From Liolophura sinensis (Eukaryota > Mollusca > Polyplacophora > Chitonida > Chitonidae): a stretch of DNA of 64,000 bases. Both the position numbers and the translations under genes were made by a program. Location of the stretch: positions 19,420,017 through 19,484,016 of the forward strand of contig NC_088307.1 of assembly GCF_032854445.1 (NCBI RefSeq), in the 5' to 3' direction. The notes beneath the pieces are model-generated. The model did no database searches. It saw only the letters and a list, made by a program, of their open reading frames with translations, and was not told the origin of the DNA. Shown here piece by piece: positions 21,779 to 32,929 of this stretch (positions are counted from its first letter, which is position 1; each line of letters starts with the position of its first letter).

Positions 21779-22474
21779 TGTCTTCACGTCAGCCAAGGCT
21801 GAACTCAGTGGTCTTCTGATTTGTTGTACAATTTAGCTGTTATTCGCCCAACATCGATTGCCATTATGTCATTCCGCAATGTGACGTCCGTTGAAGTCCT
21901 CTCCGTAGAGATCTGCATCGGTTTATAATCAAATGCCCGGATCGAGGAATCCACAATCCAAGTGACTAACTCCCGCTTGTTGATTTAGCGCCACGCTGAT
22001 TGGATAATAATGGTTTAGTGTGACCTGGTGGTGCGTGACCTAAATACCCCCATGTACAAGACCCGTGTGAAATTGATCCGGCAGGGAAAACAAATCAATA
22101 CAGCAACAACTGGCTTATGTAGCACGGCATTTTGCTATTTAATACCCCTTTTTATTAAACGCTGAGCGCAATTTGTTTCTTCAATTCGATGAACACGCGT
22201 ATTTGGATGACTGCCCCTGTACATTGTGCATACAACTATTTCAATGGCATAATGCGGCTTTCATACTTCCGTGCATAATACCATCATATAAATGGCAGTG
22301 CACAGCTTGGAATATTAAACGTAGTCCATGACATTTTATGTGAGGTTTTCAGTTCAAGGTTGTCTGTTCAATATGCTACTTAAAATACGATGTAAAAATA
22401 TGATATACTTCTATTTGTATATATCTTGTTATATAGGAACCATTAATGTTAAAGGTTGCACTTTACTTACCTAA
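21779..22474. other. Unannotated
   Basis: No gene or repeat recognised. Confidence 0.45.
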
Positions 22475-22590
22475 CGGAAAGCTGATTGGCGTATTGACAC
22501 GGTGGTCTCAGGCTCGAATCCAGCTCTCGCTGATTCCGTTTTAAGTGAGGAGGTTTGCCAGAACATGGAACCGATTTCACAAAGACTTGA
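22475..22590 (+). mobile_element. SINE-A2 head fragment
   Basis: GCTGATTGGCGTATTGACAC, GGCTCGAATCCAGCTCTCGC (B-box-like at 22511-22521), TGATTCCGTTTTAAGTGAGG. The head resembles the SINE-A2 copy at 58.4 kb; the 3' part is missing. Confidence 0.6.
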
Positions 22591-22659
22591 GTCAAAATTT
22601 TCGGAATACGTTTGAGCTTAATTTTGAGCCATAGACATATAAATTTCTTTTTCTTTATC

Positions 22660-22832
22660 TATCTATGCATCAAAACAGATATTCGTATACCAGCCGTCAA
22701 CCAATAAGGACGTTCAATAAGCGCAAAACGACGTATTACACAAACCACTAAAGAACTAACAAAGTATATAATGCACAAAAAACGACAGAATCAAGCAAAA
22801 TTTAGACAAACGTGTCAATGTTTCTATGTCCA
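22660..22832 (-). repeat. Family F copy
   Basis: CAACCAATAAGGACGTTCAA, GCAAAACGACGTATTACACA and AACCACTAAAGAACTAACAA are the reverse complement of the family core. Confidence 0.65.
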
Positions 22833-23054
22833 ATATCAACAGACTAATTTTGTTCGAAGTTAGAATTAACTTGTGTAATCAACAGTGGTTTACTTATAAA
22901 CCTAGCAGTCGACGCATAATTGACTGTTTAGAGCTTCACAATAAACTAGATAAAAGTAACAGAAACTCAATCTGGTGATTTGGTGAAGCTATTCGATAGA
23001 GCAACGTCATACACATGCAAAGAAAAACAAAACGCACCGCAAAACTTCTGTCCA

Positions 23055-23190
23055 ACCATACACTTCCCTCGCCCTGTCGTGAGAAGACACAATATATGTA
23101 CACATAAACAATTATCCGCGTCGTCATATGACTGAAAAATTACCAAGTACGACGTTAAACCCCAAGCATACATACGTACATACACACGTA
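23055..23190 (+). mobile_element. SINE-C, 3' half
   Basis: CCCTCGCCCTGTCGTGAGAA, GACACAATATATGTACACAT, TCATATGACTGAAAAATTAC, AAGTACGACGTTAAACCCCA and a CATACATACGTACATAC tail. Confidence 0.85.
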
Positions 23191-23359
23191 GCTGACACAA
23201 TCGATATTTTGTATTAATGTTTCGCTGACCTGGAAAAACCAGCTGCGTAGACCCATTTTTTTTAACCTATCGTTGTGCGAGGGATTGTTAAAGTTGTGTT
23301 TATTTAAACATTTATATGAACATTTAGAATAATACGCTAACTGTGGTAAATTAAACACA

Positions 23360-23462
23360 AATCGCATTTCACCTGTTATACGTGTGAACATATGCAATCT
23401 ATCACATTGTCGTCTGTCTTATAATTTTCCTCTCGATGCTGTAGTCCCTTATACGGCATATA
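23360..23462 (+). repeat. Family E copy
   Basis: TTCACCTGTTATACGTGTGA, CTATCACATTGTCGTCTGTC, CGATGCTGTAGTCCCTTATA. Confidence 0.7.
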
Positions 23463-23515
23463 CTACCCGTAGAGTTCTATAAAAAAAATCTTAAAATAGA
23501 ATTCATGATCATGGT

Positions 23516-23722
23516 ATTTATTTATATATTTAATTGATTGGTGTTTTACGCCGTACTCAGGCATATTTCTCTTAAACAACAGCTTAAACAACAGGAAACC
23601 TGGCTGAGCTCGGGGTAACCCACGACTATCTGTAGGTTGCTGGCAGACCTTCCCACCTACGACCGGAGAGGAAGCCAGCATGAGCTGCACTTGAACTTTC
23701 GGATCGTTGCGCCTTATGATCT
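23516..23722 (-). mobile_element. SINE-A, diverged
   Basis: TGATTGGTGTTTTACGCCGT, then a middle disrupted by a short ACAACAGCTTAA duplication, then AGGTTGCTGGCAGACCTTCC and GGAAGCCAGCATGAGCTGCA up to the B-box region. Confidence 0.8.
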
Positions 23723-25027
23723 TGGTAAATACTTAATTCTAGCCTTCTCTCTCTGTATATACATGTATTACTGTTGAAGGCATAAGTGTACGCCGAAGTA
23801 CAGATATATTTATGGTTATGAATTTGACGTTCATTGTTTCATGCTTTTTACAGCGCATGCGTCGCTCTCTAATTTTCGCTTTACATCACTGCTACCACCA
23901 GTAAACTTTGTACAGAAACCTTGAACAACGCCGAGGTTACTGGGGTCGCGGTGATGAGGTAGAAAATGTCAACCTTTGTCTCTAATAATGCTTCACACAC
24001 ATGCATTTTCTTTATCTAAAGTATGCACAACATGTGTCAAACCAAAATCTTTAAAAAATTATGGATGAATGAATAAAACTATAAACTTTGGTTCCCATTA
24101 CTACTGTGTTGTAATGTACAACTGCATTATCGATGAGGCCACAATTGCATCTTACTAATGAGGCCCAATACTCAATAATAGGTGTTAACAGACAGTGTGA
24201 AAGTTATCCACGGGTGACTTAGATGATCGTGACAGTAACTTTTCATTTTGCGGTGCTATTGTGTGAGCACAAGCGATATGTCCTAAAATGCGTGGTTAGA
24301 ATCTCGGTCATAATTTTTCGACGACATTCGCAAGTGGAGAGGCTTCCTTGCATAAACTGGTGACGGCCAAGTCATATATTGGAAATCCAATTAGAAGTGT
24401 GTGTTATTTCATCACTGGGTACCCATATTCCGCTACTTTAATCCTGACTGAGGAGAAATAAACGAGGCCGCTAATGACAACTAGTTCTCACCTCGGAGAC
24501 GGTAATGCTGATGAACGCGGTGAGATTGGCATGAACGAGTAATTATCCATGCTCTTAATCAGAGAACAGAGAAATACTATTTAGATTGAGGATGATACTC
24601 TGAGCATGATGAACGGGCCAATGCCTGACCCGTGACGCTTTGACAATCGAACCGCCAGAAATATCGCTTCTTTTCGCATGGTGTACATGAGATAAGATCA
24701 CTGGACCACGTGTGCCATACACGACGCATGCGCATAAATGTTACGCCTGACCCCTTTCGGACCATAGGTCATCACTTTAGTTAATTAAGATTCGGCATGA
24801 AGTTAAGTAACGCTACATGAGGAATCTATGAATGCAAATGTAATGATGCGTGATGCGAGACAGTTTGCATTCCTTACATTCAGTCGATTTACTTGCAAAA
24901 GTGTAAGTTGGAGAAATCGGAACGGAAGTCGTAGTTCTGAGGTAGGTTGACTAATCAGTTTGTCTAATTTTGTGTTAGGCCTTACCAATAGTCCTCAACA
25001 GTAAGAAAAGTTACCTTAAAAATTTTT
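23723..25027. other. Unannotated
   Basis: No frame over 62 codons. The stretch near 24440-24560 (GAGGCCGCTAATGACAACTA and AACGAGTAATTATCCATGCT) has low repetitiveness and homeodomain-type TAAT words, and could be a conserved non-coding element. Confidence 0.35.
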
Positions 25028-25150
25028 GATTGATTTCATTTATTGATTGATAGATTGATTGGTAATTAATGCCGCGCTCACGAATATTTCTCTTAAACAA
25101 CGCCGAACAGTATTAGGGGCAGGCCTGTTGGAAGCCCCAGCGCCCGGAGT
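25028..25150 (-). mobile_element. SINE-A fragment, diverged
   Basis: TTGATTGGTAATTAATGCCG, CGCTCACGAATATTTCTCTT, GGCCTGTTGGAAGCCCCAGC. Clearly older than the neighbouring full copy. Confidence 0.6.
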
Positions 25151-25641
25151 ATTGTTGCAATTTGTGTTTAAATAATGATCAGTGTCATGTCCCAATACAG
25201 TATTTTATGACTGAAATTTGGCAGATCTTTAAAAAGTTTTCTGTATCTTTTTCTTTGTTGTGTCTGTTTGTCTTTTTTATCTTTTGATCTTTTGATTTGC
25301 TTTTATCTCTTTGTATCTAGTGGGCCTTTGCATTATTTTTGTATCTACTTTTGGTATGTTAACAAAAACATTATTAACAGATTTTTTTATCATTCCCTGC
25401 CTCATTTGATCAGATTTATGAATGTAGATTGTATATTTAGTGGATCTAGATGCGTAGTTTTAATATCTGTTTTCTATATTTCTTTTGAGCGGAGTGATGA
25501 TATCTTTTGGGTGATCACTATGGTAACGCTATGGGTGACATAGTAACAACAGATTTTACATGATTTCACTGGATTTATGCGTCAGTTTTCGCTTCCGTTT
25601 GTGTTCCGCTTTTTGCATATTTCTCCTCCACAGCTATAAGA

Positions 25642-25915
25642 TTTATTTATTTGATTGGTGTTGAACGCCGCACTCAAGAATATTTCACTTATACGACGGC
25701 GGCCAGCATTATGGTGGGAGGAAACCGGGCAGAGCCCGGGGGAAACCCACGACCATCCACAGGTTGCTGACAGACCTGCCCAGTTACGGCCGGAGAGGAA
25801 GCCAGCATGAGCTGGACTTGAACTCACAGCGCCCACATTCGTGAGAGACTCCTGGGTCATTACGCTGTGGTGGCGCGCTAACCAACTGAGCCACGAGGGC
25901 CGCCTCAGCTATAAG
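25642..25915 (-). mobile_element. SINE-A, full length with target-site duplication (reference copy)
   Basis: Read on the minus strand it starts with a tRNA-like head: an A box in GGCTCAGTTGGTTAGCGCGC (25872-25893) and a B box GAGTTCAAGTCC (25814-25825). The body is CCGGGCTCTGCCCGGTTTCC, and the end AACACCAATCAAATAAAT. An exact 11-bp duplication CAGCTATAAGA flanks it (25631-25641 and 25916-25926). The element is about 274 bp, too short to encode its own reverse transcriptase. It depends on a LINE in trans, as SINEs do. The perfect duplication argues for a fairly recent insertion. Confidence 0.95.
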
Positions 25916-25926
25916 AAGAAACCCCT

Positions 25927-26979
25927 CTGACACAGTCACGGGGCCTGATTCCTTTAAGCCTTTATGACTGAAACCAAAATTTTAAACTTCGATATAATCC
26001 TTAACGCACGATCCAAAAACTTAAAATTGTCATAGCTTTATCTTAACATGTCCCATGTTAAGCTTGCTTAAACTTATCTCACGAAAGGCCCACGATAGAT
26101 GTTAAATCAGATTTCTGATTTCGAAACCTATGTGGAATCGATTTTCAGTCCTTGACCGATGGCAGATGACCGATGAGACCACGTGTTTGAATCCGATTCC
26201 GGCTGTGGCGCAGATCACTCTATCTGTTAAATGATTACTCAATATATTGCTTGATACATCAGTTAATTTTGACTTAGAACATAATTGCATTGCAAGTAAT
26301 TAAAATTTATTTTCCAATAAGTCTCTCGAAAGGAGGAATTGCTTAAATAAGTCTGAATGAAAATAATTTATGCATCTACACAGGTTGTTATCTATTTTGT
26401 TTTTTCGTTTCACACTTAGTTGTGATCTAACCTAAGACTCAGTGGCTTCCTTTGTGAGATATTGTGAGAACATAACTTAACAATAGGTCTCTTGACTGAG
26501 GTTAAGTGGTCGGGCAATGGTCTCTGGATGCCGCGCGCGATCTCTCCGTTGTTATATAACACTGCTAATAACCATGGGCAATTAGAAAAACAATCTAATA
26601 ACAGATGGCAACCCGGGGCCGTAAGTCGAAAGCCTGATTGAATAAGGGCTTCGTCAGGGCGACGCTCACCGGTCCAGGCCCTTCACCTTGGGTCGCCTGC
26701 AGTCTTCAACTTTTTGCCTCAGGGCGTCATTTAATTTCACATTTTCTTCCAGTGCATTCATGGTCATCTTTAGGCTTACAGCGCAGTAGGAGTTCTTACG
26801 ATGTGGTCGAGATGGAGGTGGGAGTCCTCGGAAAATAGCCTCATTTCCACTTGACTTATCCGCTCATAATTCGAATAAACCACCCGGCGACCGAAGTGAT
26901 GTGAGATGGGCAATATCGAGAAGCAATTTCAGTAACAAGATATGGTACACTAAAGTCGTTTTGGGGATAAAACCTGAGC
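25927..26979. other. Unannotated
   Basis: Nothing recognised. A 66-codon frame at 26638-26838 has no family resemblance. Confidence 0.45.
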
Positions 26980-27190
26980 CACTTAGCTCAGTGGACAAGT
27001 TTCTGCGCGGCGAAGCGTGGAAAGCTGGCAGAGAAATCTCTTGCGCTCTGGTGTAATGCCTGGCGGGCCATCTGGAACGATCTGGTCAGTCAATGATGGC
27101 AGCACCAGCAAGCGTGGCAATCCGTAGCAGAGATGCGTGGCCCAAAGGCTTCTCAGTGGCGAGACAGACCCGTACACTGGATATGCCATA
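26980..27190 (+). other. Possible relic of a tRNA-like retroposon head
   Basis: CACTTAGCTCAGTGGACAAG looks like a pol III A box (TAGCTCAGTGG), but I see no B box at the expected distance and no family member elsewhere in the window. Not a functional tRNA. Confidence 0.25.
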
Positions 27191-27573
27191 GGCGAAAGAT
27201 GTTTAGGACCTTATCTGTTTCGGTGAAATCTTTTTATGCGTAGGTTTATATGGTAATGTTCAGTTCGATATTGTAGCACCACATAAATAGTACTTCAATA
27301 AACGCAGGATGTGGTCAAACGCGGGAGAGTTATTTATTATGCAGGAGATCTATTTATTCTTCTTACCTGTGACATACCAGTCAACATACTCTTAGAATAA
27401 ATGTCTTTTGTAGACAAGACAGTTGAATAACTTATGAGATGGCCTGAATGAAATATAAAATAATAGCAATGATATTGGCGAAATAGAGGCAAGATTGAGA
27501 AGGGTATACAATTATAGAAAGGCAAATATTAGAAGGGTAAACGCTGATATAAAAAGCAAGTGTTAATGAGAAG
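27191..27573. other. Unannotated
   Basis: Nothing recognised. Confidence 0.4.
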
Positions 27574-27742
27574 AATGTAAAAAACTACAGCATAGAGACT
27601 AAAGCCGGAGCAGCAACTTGTAATAGCTGGCAAATGGTCACCCGTAACCGGTGAAATACGATCTGTTTTCAGTTTACCGCAACTTGGGTTTTACAAATAT
27701 TGCCATGAGGAAGTCACAGTACCTCTTCAGATGCCTTACAAA
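27574..27742 (-). repeat. Family E copy
   Basis: AAACTACAGCATAGAGACTA, TAATAGCTGGCAAATGGTCA, CCCGTAACCGGTGAAATACG, then TTTCAGTTTACCGCAACTTG. It includes the outer sequence beyond the segment expanded at 20.3 kb. Confidence 0.8.
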
Positions 27743-27849
27743 TCTAAACTGCAGCCAATTCAGCAAAAATGAAACAAATACAGGTTATACGTGATGATGA
27801 AAACTCATTTTTGAGAATATTTGTGGTTTAGGTAGGGCTGAAAATAAGA

Positions 27850-28208
27850 GTGAGTGAGTGAGTGCTTAGGGTTTAACGTCGTACTCAACAATTTTTCAGT
27901 CATATGATGACGAAGGAATCCTTATGGTGTATGTAATATGCCTCCTTGTCGCAGGACGGATTTCCACCGCCCTTTTATGTTGTGCTGCTTCAATGAGAAG
28001 ACTTATGTAGGTATGTAAGCCGCCCCATCCGAGCCATTATACTGATACGGGTCAGCCAGTTGTTACACTATCTCCTTCATGCTGATCGCCAAGCAAGGAA
28101 GTTACAACTTCCTCTTTTAAAGTCTTATGTGTGACTCGACCCAGGATTGACCCTGGATCCACCGGTCCCGAAGCGAACGCTCTACCAACTGTGCTAGCAA
28201 GCAAGCAA
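27850..28208 (-). mobile_element. SINE-B, full length with target-site duplication (reference copy)
   Basis: On the minus strand the tRNA-like head reads TAGCACAGTTGGTAGAGCGT (A box) and GGATCCAGGGTCAATCCTGG (B-box region). The body contains GAAGTTGTAACTTCCTTGCT, and the 3' end TGAAAAATTGTTGAGTACGA then CGTTAAACCCTAAGCACTCA. Flanks match over 13 bp with one mismatch: GCTGAAAATAAGA (27837-27849) and GCTAAAAATAAGA (28209-28221). Length is about 360 bp, non-coding. Confidence 0.92.
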
Positions 28209-28221
28209 GCTAAAAATAAGA

Positions 28222-28677
28222 ATGACTGAATGAAAGATTAAGGATTGAGCAAAATAACCAGCTGACAAGATGATGAGTATGCCTTGGCTTTGGGGCCATT
28301 AAATTCAGATTTCGATAAATTTATTTTTTATCTGAAAGACGGTGAATATATTTCGCACCTCAGCATTAAAATCGTACAAAAATTCTCTGAATAACCTTTA
28401 AGCAAATGTCAGAAGTCTTGTAGAGAAATACTGCCTTAGAAAAGTGGGGATGGCGACCATGTGTTTAAGGGCAATGAAGCTTAGAGGCAAATCGGGCGTG
28501 AGTAGATGTTACAAAGGTATCCACAATTCCATTGTGCAGTGACCATTGCTGATAGTATCCGAATGAGAACCAAACCGAAATTTGGTGGCGGAGTTTATGA
28601 AAAATTCGTCCTCAGGGCAATAGCGGATCCGTGTCTCAGAAGGACTCTTGTTCATATCACAAAGGTAGATTGAACGC
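28222..28677. other. Unannotated
   Basis: No repeat recognised. It lies upstream of the possible exon at 28812 and could hold its promoter, without specific evidence. Confidence 0.35.
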
Positions 28678-28749
28678 GGTGCCTAATCGCTCCGGCCAAT
28701 TTCAACTATCGTATTATTGCCGGAGGCCAGAAGAAATCGCTTAGGCGAA
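28678..28749. other. Imperfect hairpin
   Basis: CTCCGGCCAAT and ATTGCCGGAG form a stem with one bulge around a 15-nt loop. Outside it, GCCTAATCG pairs imperfectly with CGCTTAGGC across an asymmetric bulge of about 11 nt. It includes a CCAAT pentamer, so it may be a promoter coincidence. Confidence 0.4.
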
Positions 28750-28811
28750 AAAAAGCTGAAGAAAAATTGGGCCGAGCCATGAGCAGAAGCGAGCAGTGAA
28801 CGAGTTCGCTG

Positions 28812-28986
28812 ATGAAAAGGTGTTCATCTTTAGTGTCATACTATTATAGGACTGCGATATATCGACCCAGTCAACAGGCCAGTTACTGTCGCAGCCTTGT
28901 GTGCGGAGGACGTGCACTCTTCAGCCAGGTTGTCGCTTTGTCTACGCCTGTAATCGGTGGTTTGGACTTTTACGGGGGCACCGCCG
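28812..28986 (+). CDS. Possible first coding exon, transit-peptide-like N-terminus
   Basis: An ATG opens a 58-codon frame that runs to a strong 5' splice site, GCCG followed by GTAAGTGG at 28987. An in-frame TGA lies 15 nt upstream (28797-28799), so this is the first ATG of the frame. The peptide begins MKRCSSLVSYYYRTAIYRPS and has Arg/Lys at 2, 3, 13, 18, 27 and 34. The first acidic residue is Asp52. Serine-, tyrosine- and arginine-rich, acid-free N-termini of this kind are typical of mitochondrial targeting sequences. No protein family was recognised and no downstream exon was identified within the window, so the gene is unknown. The start context is weak (C at -3). A chance frame next to a GTAAGT is the main alternative. 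A splice phase of one extra base (58 codons + 1 nt) would require a phase-1 acceptor downstream. Confidence 0.3.
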
Positions 28987-29639
28987 GTAAGTGGTTGCAT
29001 TTGCTGGGAAAGATTCAAGGAAAGTAAAAGAGAGAAAAAAAAAATACTGAACAGTAATCATTAGGTACTACAACTATCATTGCAAAGGGCATTTACAGCC
29101 AGTGGTTGATTTTGTTTCTTTTTCTTCCCATTCGGCTTCTGTTATCCACCGTGTATCTTTCTCCCGTGTTGCTTTTTAGACTGTTGTTAGCCTCACAACG
29201 GCTCTTGGGATTATACCTTATTGCCTCGTGTATCTTGCCCTATGTTTGCCTGAATCTATTTCACAGTTTCTCATCGTGGCTGGTTGTCAGATATCCTCAT
29301 GCGCGCCCAGGGTTAGCCGATCCGTACACTTCAACTGTGTCGACTAACTGCAAAGGTAGCTGGCTGGCGTCTGGCCTGACTCTTCTCGCAAATAGCAATA
29401 ATGATCCAAATTAACACACTCGCCGCGCCACTATACTGGTGACAAAACAGAACATTCCCTATGCTTGGTCAGAAGTGAACATGGGATTTCGGCCTTATTT
29501 TGTGTGTGTTTTTTTTTCTATTTGTCTTCTCTTCTTGCCTGTCTTTGCGAACCTGAATTCACACAGGATGTTGTAATCGACAGAAAACATGATAAAGCCT
29601 GAATGTCGACATGACTGAAGGAAGTAACGCCGTAACCGA
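28987..29639. other. Unannotated; putative intron start
   Basis: A 102-codon frame at 29106-29414 is very hydrophobic (L/V/S-rich), lacks an ATG start and is probably a T-rich chance frame. Confidence 0.35.
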
Positions 29640-29835
29640 GACGAGAAACACAGGATTCAAGGATTAAAGGATTAGTGCCATTTCAAGACGGATTATTACC
29701 AGGATTACAAGGATTTGTGCAAATGCTAAAAGGATTTATTCTAATACCTATAATGTCATACAACGAGATTTGTTTACAAAGGATTTAGCAGAAATTCCAA
29801 AAAAAATAGGATTCATACAAGTGTTATCAGCAGGA
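29640..29835. repeat. Degenerate AGGATT repeats
   Basis: AAGGATTAAAGGATTAGTGC, CCAGGATTACAAGGATTTGT and AAAGGATTTAGC recur irregularly. Confidence 0.55.
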
Positions 29836-30898
29836 AAATAAATCGTTCCTTTCAGGACGACTTCTTGCCAGAAGCCAAGGTACAACGTACAGTTTTTAAG
29901 TGAAATTTTGAAGGCATACAATTATATTTTACAAATGTGAACGGCACGTGATCGTCAGTCTAAAGTCACAAAGTTATAGATAACTTGACATGTAGAATAC
30001 TACAAAAGTTTGCTAAGTGAACACAAAAAAAATCTCGACGGCTTATAAGCAAAAAACTGTATTATTAAACTTAAGAACCTGGCTATATTTTTGTGTATGA
30101 GAAGAAATTCAAAACATAGTAAACACACATCATAGCTCTAGTGGGAAAATGATGAAGTACAGGGGGTCGTTATTGAAATTTAACTGAAAGTAACACTATA
30201 GTTCTCAACAAGAGACGTTGCTGTCTCACAACATATCAACGCTATCAACTACAGACGCTTGATCATGTAGTATACCCGTGGGTCTTCAGTAGGTTGAGAT
30301 TCACATTGCAAAAGTTGGAAACTGGCGTACACCGATCTACGCTTTGAAGGAATCAGCTAAACTCACCAAACAGTTCATGCCCCTCATAGTTTATGAGATA
30401 CCCGGCAAACGTTTACTGTTATAATGAGCCATGGGAGCCTTACCTCACTGGTTTCATTGGTGACAGCGAATCGGGTTTACCCACTGAAAAATGGCCATTG
30501 CTTGTGTTGACACAACCTTGTGTTGGTGGGTCGATAAAGTTACGGACGACTAGAGTCAATATCTGCGTATTTACCCAGCTGTTGCTCATACAATCCCTTA
30601 TCTTAATTTGAGCCGCAGGTCCACATTTTTCGTATCGTCTTCAGGCTTTTTTCTACTCCCATTTTTGTACTCAACCGCGCGTTTAAAACTTCAACCATCT
30701 ACGTCTTGGATTACCGTGCAACGTTCTACGTTGTTGCCCTGTGGGTGATGTAAAAAGCTTACGCTGTTGGATTTTACGAACGGACGGATGACACAGGTAA
30801 ATTGTTTATTCAACTGATATACGGCTATACGCCATAAACGTCGTGTTGCATTGTACGGGTCCTGTTTTCATAGCTTGGTATTGCTCATTATACCATAG
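29836..30898. other. Unannotated
   Basis: No gene or repeat recognised; frames are at most 72 codons. Confidence 0.4.
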
Positions 30899-30912
30899 GT
30901 TTCAAGCTACGT

Positions 30913-31048
30913 GTAATATGGAACATATTTTTATGAGCTATGCAACTGCCCCCTTTTCTTTAGGTGCACACATTAGGTGTTGTATATGGAACATATTTTT
31001 ATGAGCTATGCAACTGCCCCCTTTTCTTTAGGTGCACACATTAGGCGT
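30913..31048. repeat. 68-bp tandem duplication
   Basis: GAACATATTTTTATGAGCTA is at 30921 and 30989. The 68-bp unit also carries ACTGCCCCCTTTTCTTTAGG. The two copies differ at only a few positions. Confidence 0.9.
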
Positions 31049-31333
31049 TGTGTATGCGGCCCGGTATACACAGTGACTACTTGTAGACTGTAAGTCCCAT
31101 TCCACCACCATCGCCCTCTTCCACCCTTTTCCACCCCCACCCCACTTCAATGCCAACGCAATTCTGGCTTCTTTGGGCACGCCTTCAATACGTTGATGCA
31201 AACTTTGAAGCAAAATAAATTCTCAAATACTTGTTTTTACGCTAAGATGCAACGTCCATCTACTTTTGTATACTGGTATACTTATGCCGACTATGGTATT
31301 ACCTCCTGTACTTGTCACGTCAACAAATACTAA

Positions 31334-31446
31334 ACCACAAGAAGACACAGTATTTGCACATATACCTAGTGTCTCCTCGTCATCATATGACTGGAAAATT
31401 GTTTAGTACGACGTAAAACCCCAAGCATACATACTTACATACATCA
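31334..31446 (+). mobile_element. SINE-C, 3' end
   Basis: AAGAAGACACAGTATTTGCA, TCATATGACTGGAAAATTGT, TTAGTACGACGTAAAACCCC, then AAGCATACATACTTACATAC. Confidence 0.85.
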
Positions 31447-32080
31447 ACAAATACAATGGTGAAAAATCACATTGTCTATGTTACACGACCTCCGGTGAAC
31501 AACATTTATATGAAGAAATTAGCCACACACTGAACTGAAATATCATATTCGATGCACTGCTTCAACTATTTTACCTTTTCTTGATTTCGTTCAGTCCATT
31601 CTATCAGTGTACCAAAACGCGCGCTCAACATTTCTAAACGCATTCTATCATGAACAATCAGCATTATGATATAAACCAATATCCGTTGCGTTGTATATTT
31701 CTGCTCTGGTTTCAAACGCTCATGCTTTGATTGGTATGCTTGCCTTGTACAATCCAGCCATCGACTGAATGTCTGCTTTTTAGGTTGTTTATTTGTTTTA
31801 ATTCATCGATATTTGATCGAATATGTAATGCTTATTGATTAGGAGACTTATGATCACATGTACAATATAGAATGAACTGATTTGACGTATTGTTTGACAA
31901 CCAGAGAGTAAGTACTGGTTTGTGTATGGTATGAGTTCAAATACAGACATTGTCTACAAAAAGTAAACAGGGTTGTAACAGGGTAACATAAAATATCGAT
32001 CCAGTGGGAAGGCGGCATATTTTTTCATCCCGTGAGGTGGCACTAGTTTAAAGCAGGACCTCGAGCCATTGAACCATCAA
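31447..32080. other. Unannotated
   Basis: Nothing recognised. Confidence 0.4.
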
Positions 32081-32215
32081 GAATGGATTGTAGCGTAACG
32101 TCTACACCGTTACAATGTACCAGTTTCTAGTGTAACGTCGTGCTGTCTTTAATGTGACGTCATCATGATAAGCTAGGGAAAGAACATTGACGTCAATAAA
32201 ATGACGTCAAGGTCC
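32081..32215. promoter_or_regulatory. Cluster of three cAMP-response-element octamers
   Basis: The full palindrome TGACGTCA, the canonical binding site of CREB/ATF bZIP dimers, occurs at 32155-32162, 32188-32195 and 32202-32209. Related TAACGTC half-type words lie at about 32096 and 32133, and GTTACA/TGTAAC (about 32109-32135) forms an inverted repeat. No repeat family covers the area. Binding is inferred from the motif; the target gene is unknown. Confidence 0.5.
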
Positions 32216-32524
32216 TGCTGCTGGGCATTTGACAGGTTCCCATTGAAGTCAAGTCTACAGTAACCTATCTCGGTAATTAGGTCATATGCACCACCCTCTC
32301 TCAACTCGTCTGATCGGAGACGTCTAACGAGTGAGAATAATGATTTCAATGAGTCGAAGGACAGATATCACTTATGAAATATATAGAAGCATGAATTCGA
32401 TTGGACGAGAAGTGGATGCGTTCAGAGAATAGACATTCGCACGTGAGCGATTAAAACGTGATTTTCGACCTAGCCCCTTAACATCGTGTAATGCGTTTGC
32501 ATATTAAATTTGACACCAACACAG

Positions 32525-32824
32525 GGTTCTTGGTAATTCTAGACAATTGACGTTTTCGATATCATTTGACCACTGATCTGACTACCGCTATGGTAAGAAT
32601 GAAATATTCTTGGGTATATTTCCGATTAAGCCATGGTGCTAGGGAACGTGTAATTTGCTGCTATTTCAGTACTTACACGAATAATTACAGTAAAACCGTA
32701 ACTGAGGTAAAATGGCAAAATGGCATCTTTTATCGGTCACCTGTGATCACCTGCCAACTATCACGCTGTTATTGCTGCCTTAGTTTTACTCTCTCTGCTG
32801 TAAGTCTTTTACTATATTATAACG
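32525..32824 (+). repeat. Family E, longest single copy
   Basis: From GGTAATTCTAGACAATTGAC via TAAGCCATGGTGCTAGGGAA and ACAGTAAAACCGTAACTGAG to CCTGCCAACTATCACGCTGT, TTAGTTTTACTCTCTCTGCT and GTAAGTCTTTTA. It defines a family length near 300 bp. No pol III boxes or open frame; class unknown. Confidence 0.75.
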
Positions 32825-32929
32825 CAAAGCGTTGATGTTCCACATTTACAGATTTTCATCACTTGTACTGTAACCCTCGCCAATACTGCATGTGTCTCAC
32901 CCATCTAAGTCTATAAACGTCCAGTAATT

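Noticed and set aside
24915-24960. TGAGGTAGG near 24939, similar to a let-7 seed
   Set aside because: Flanking sequence does not form a hairpin precursor and the rest of the mature sequence does not match.
26980-27070. A tRNA gene starting at TAGCTCAGTGG
   Set aside because: No B box, no acceptor-stem pairing and no cloverleaf can be drawn.
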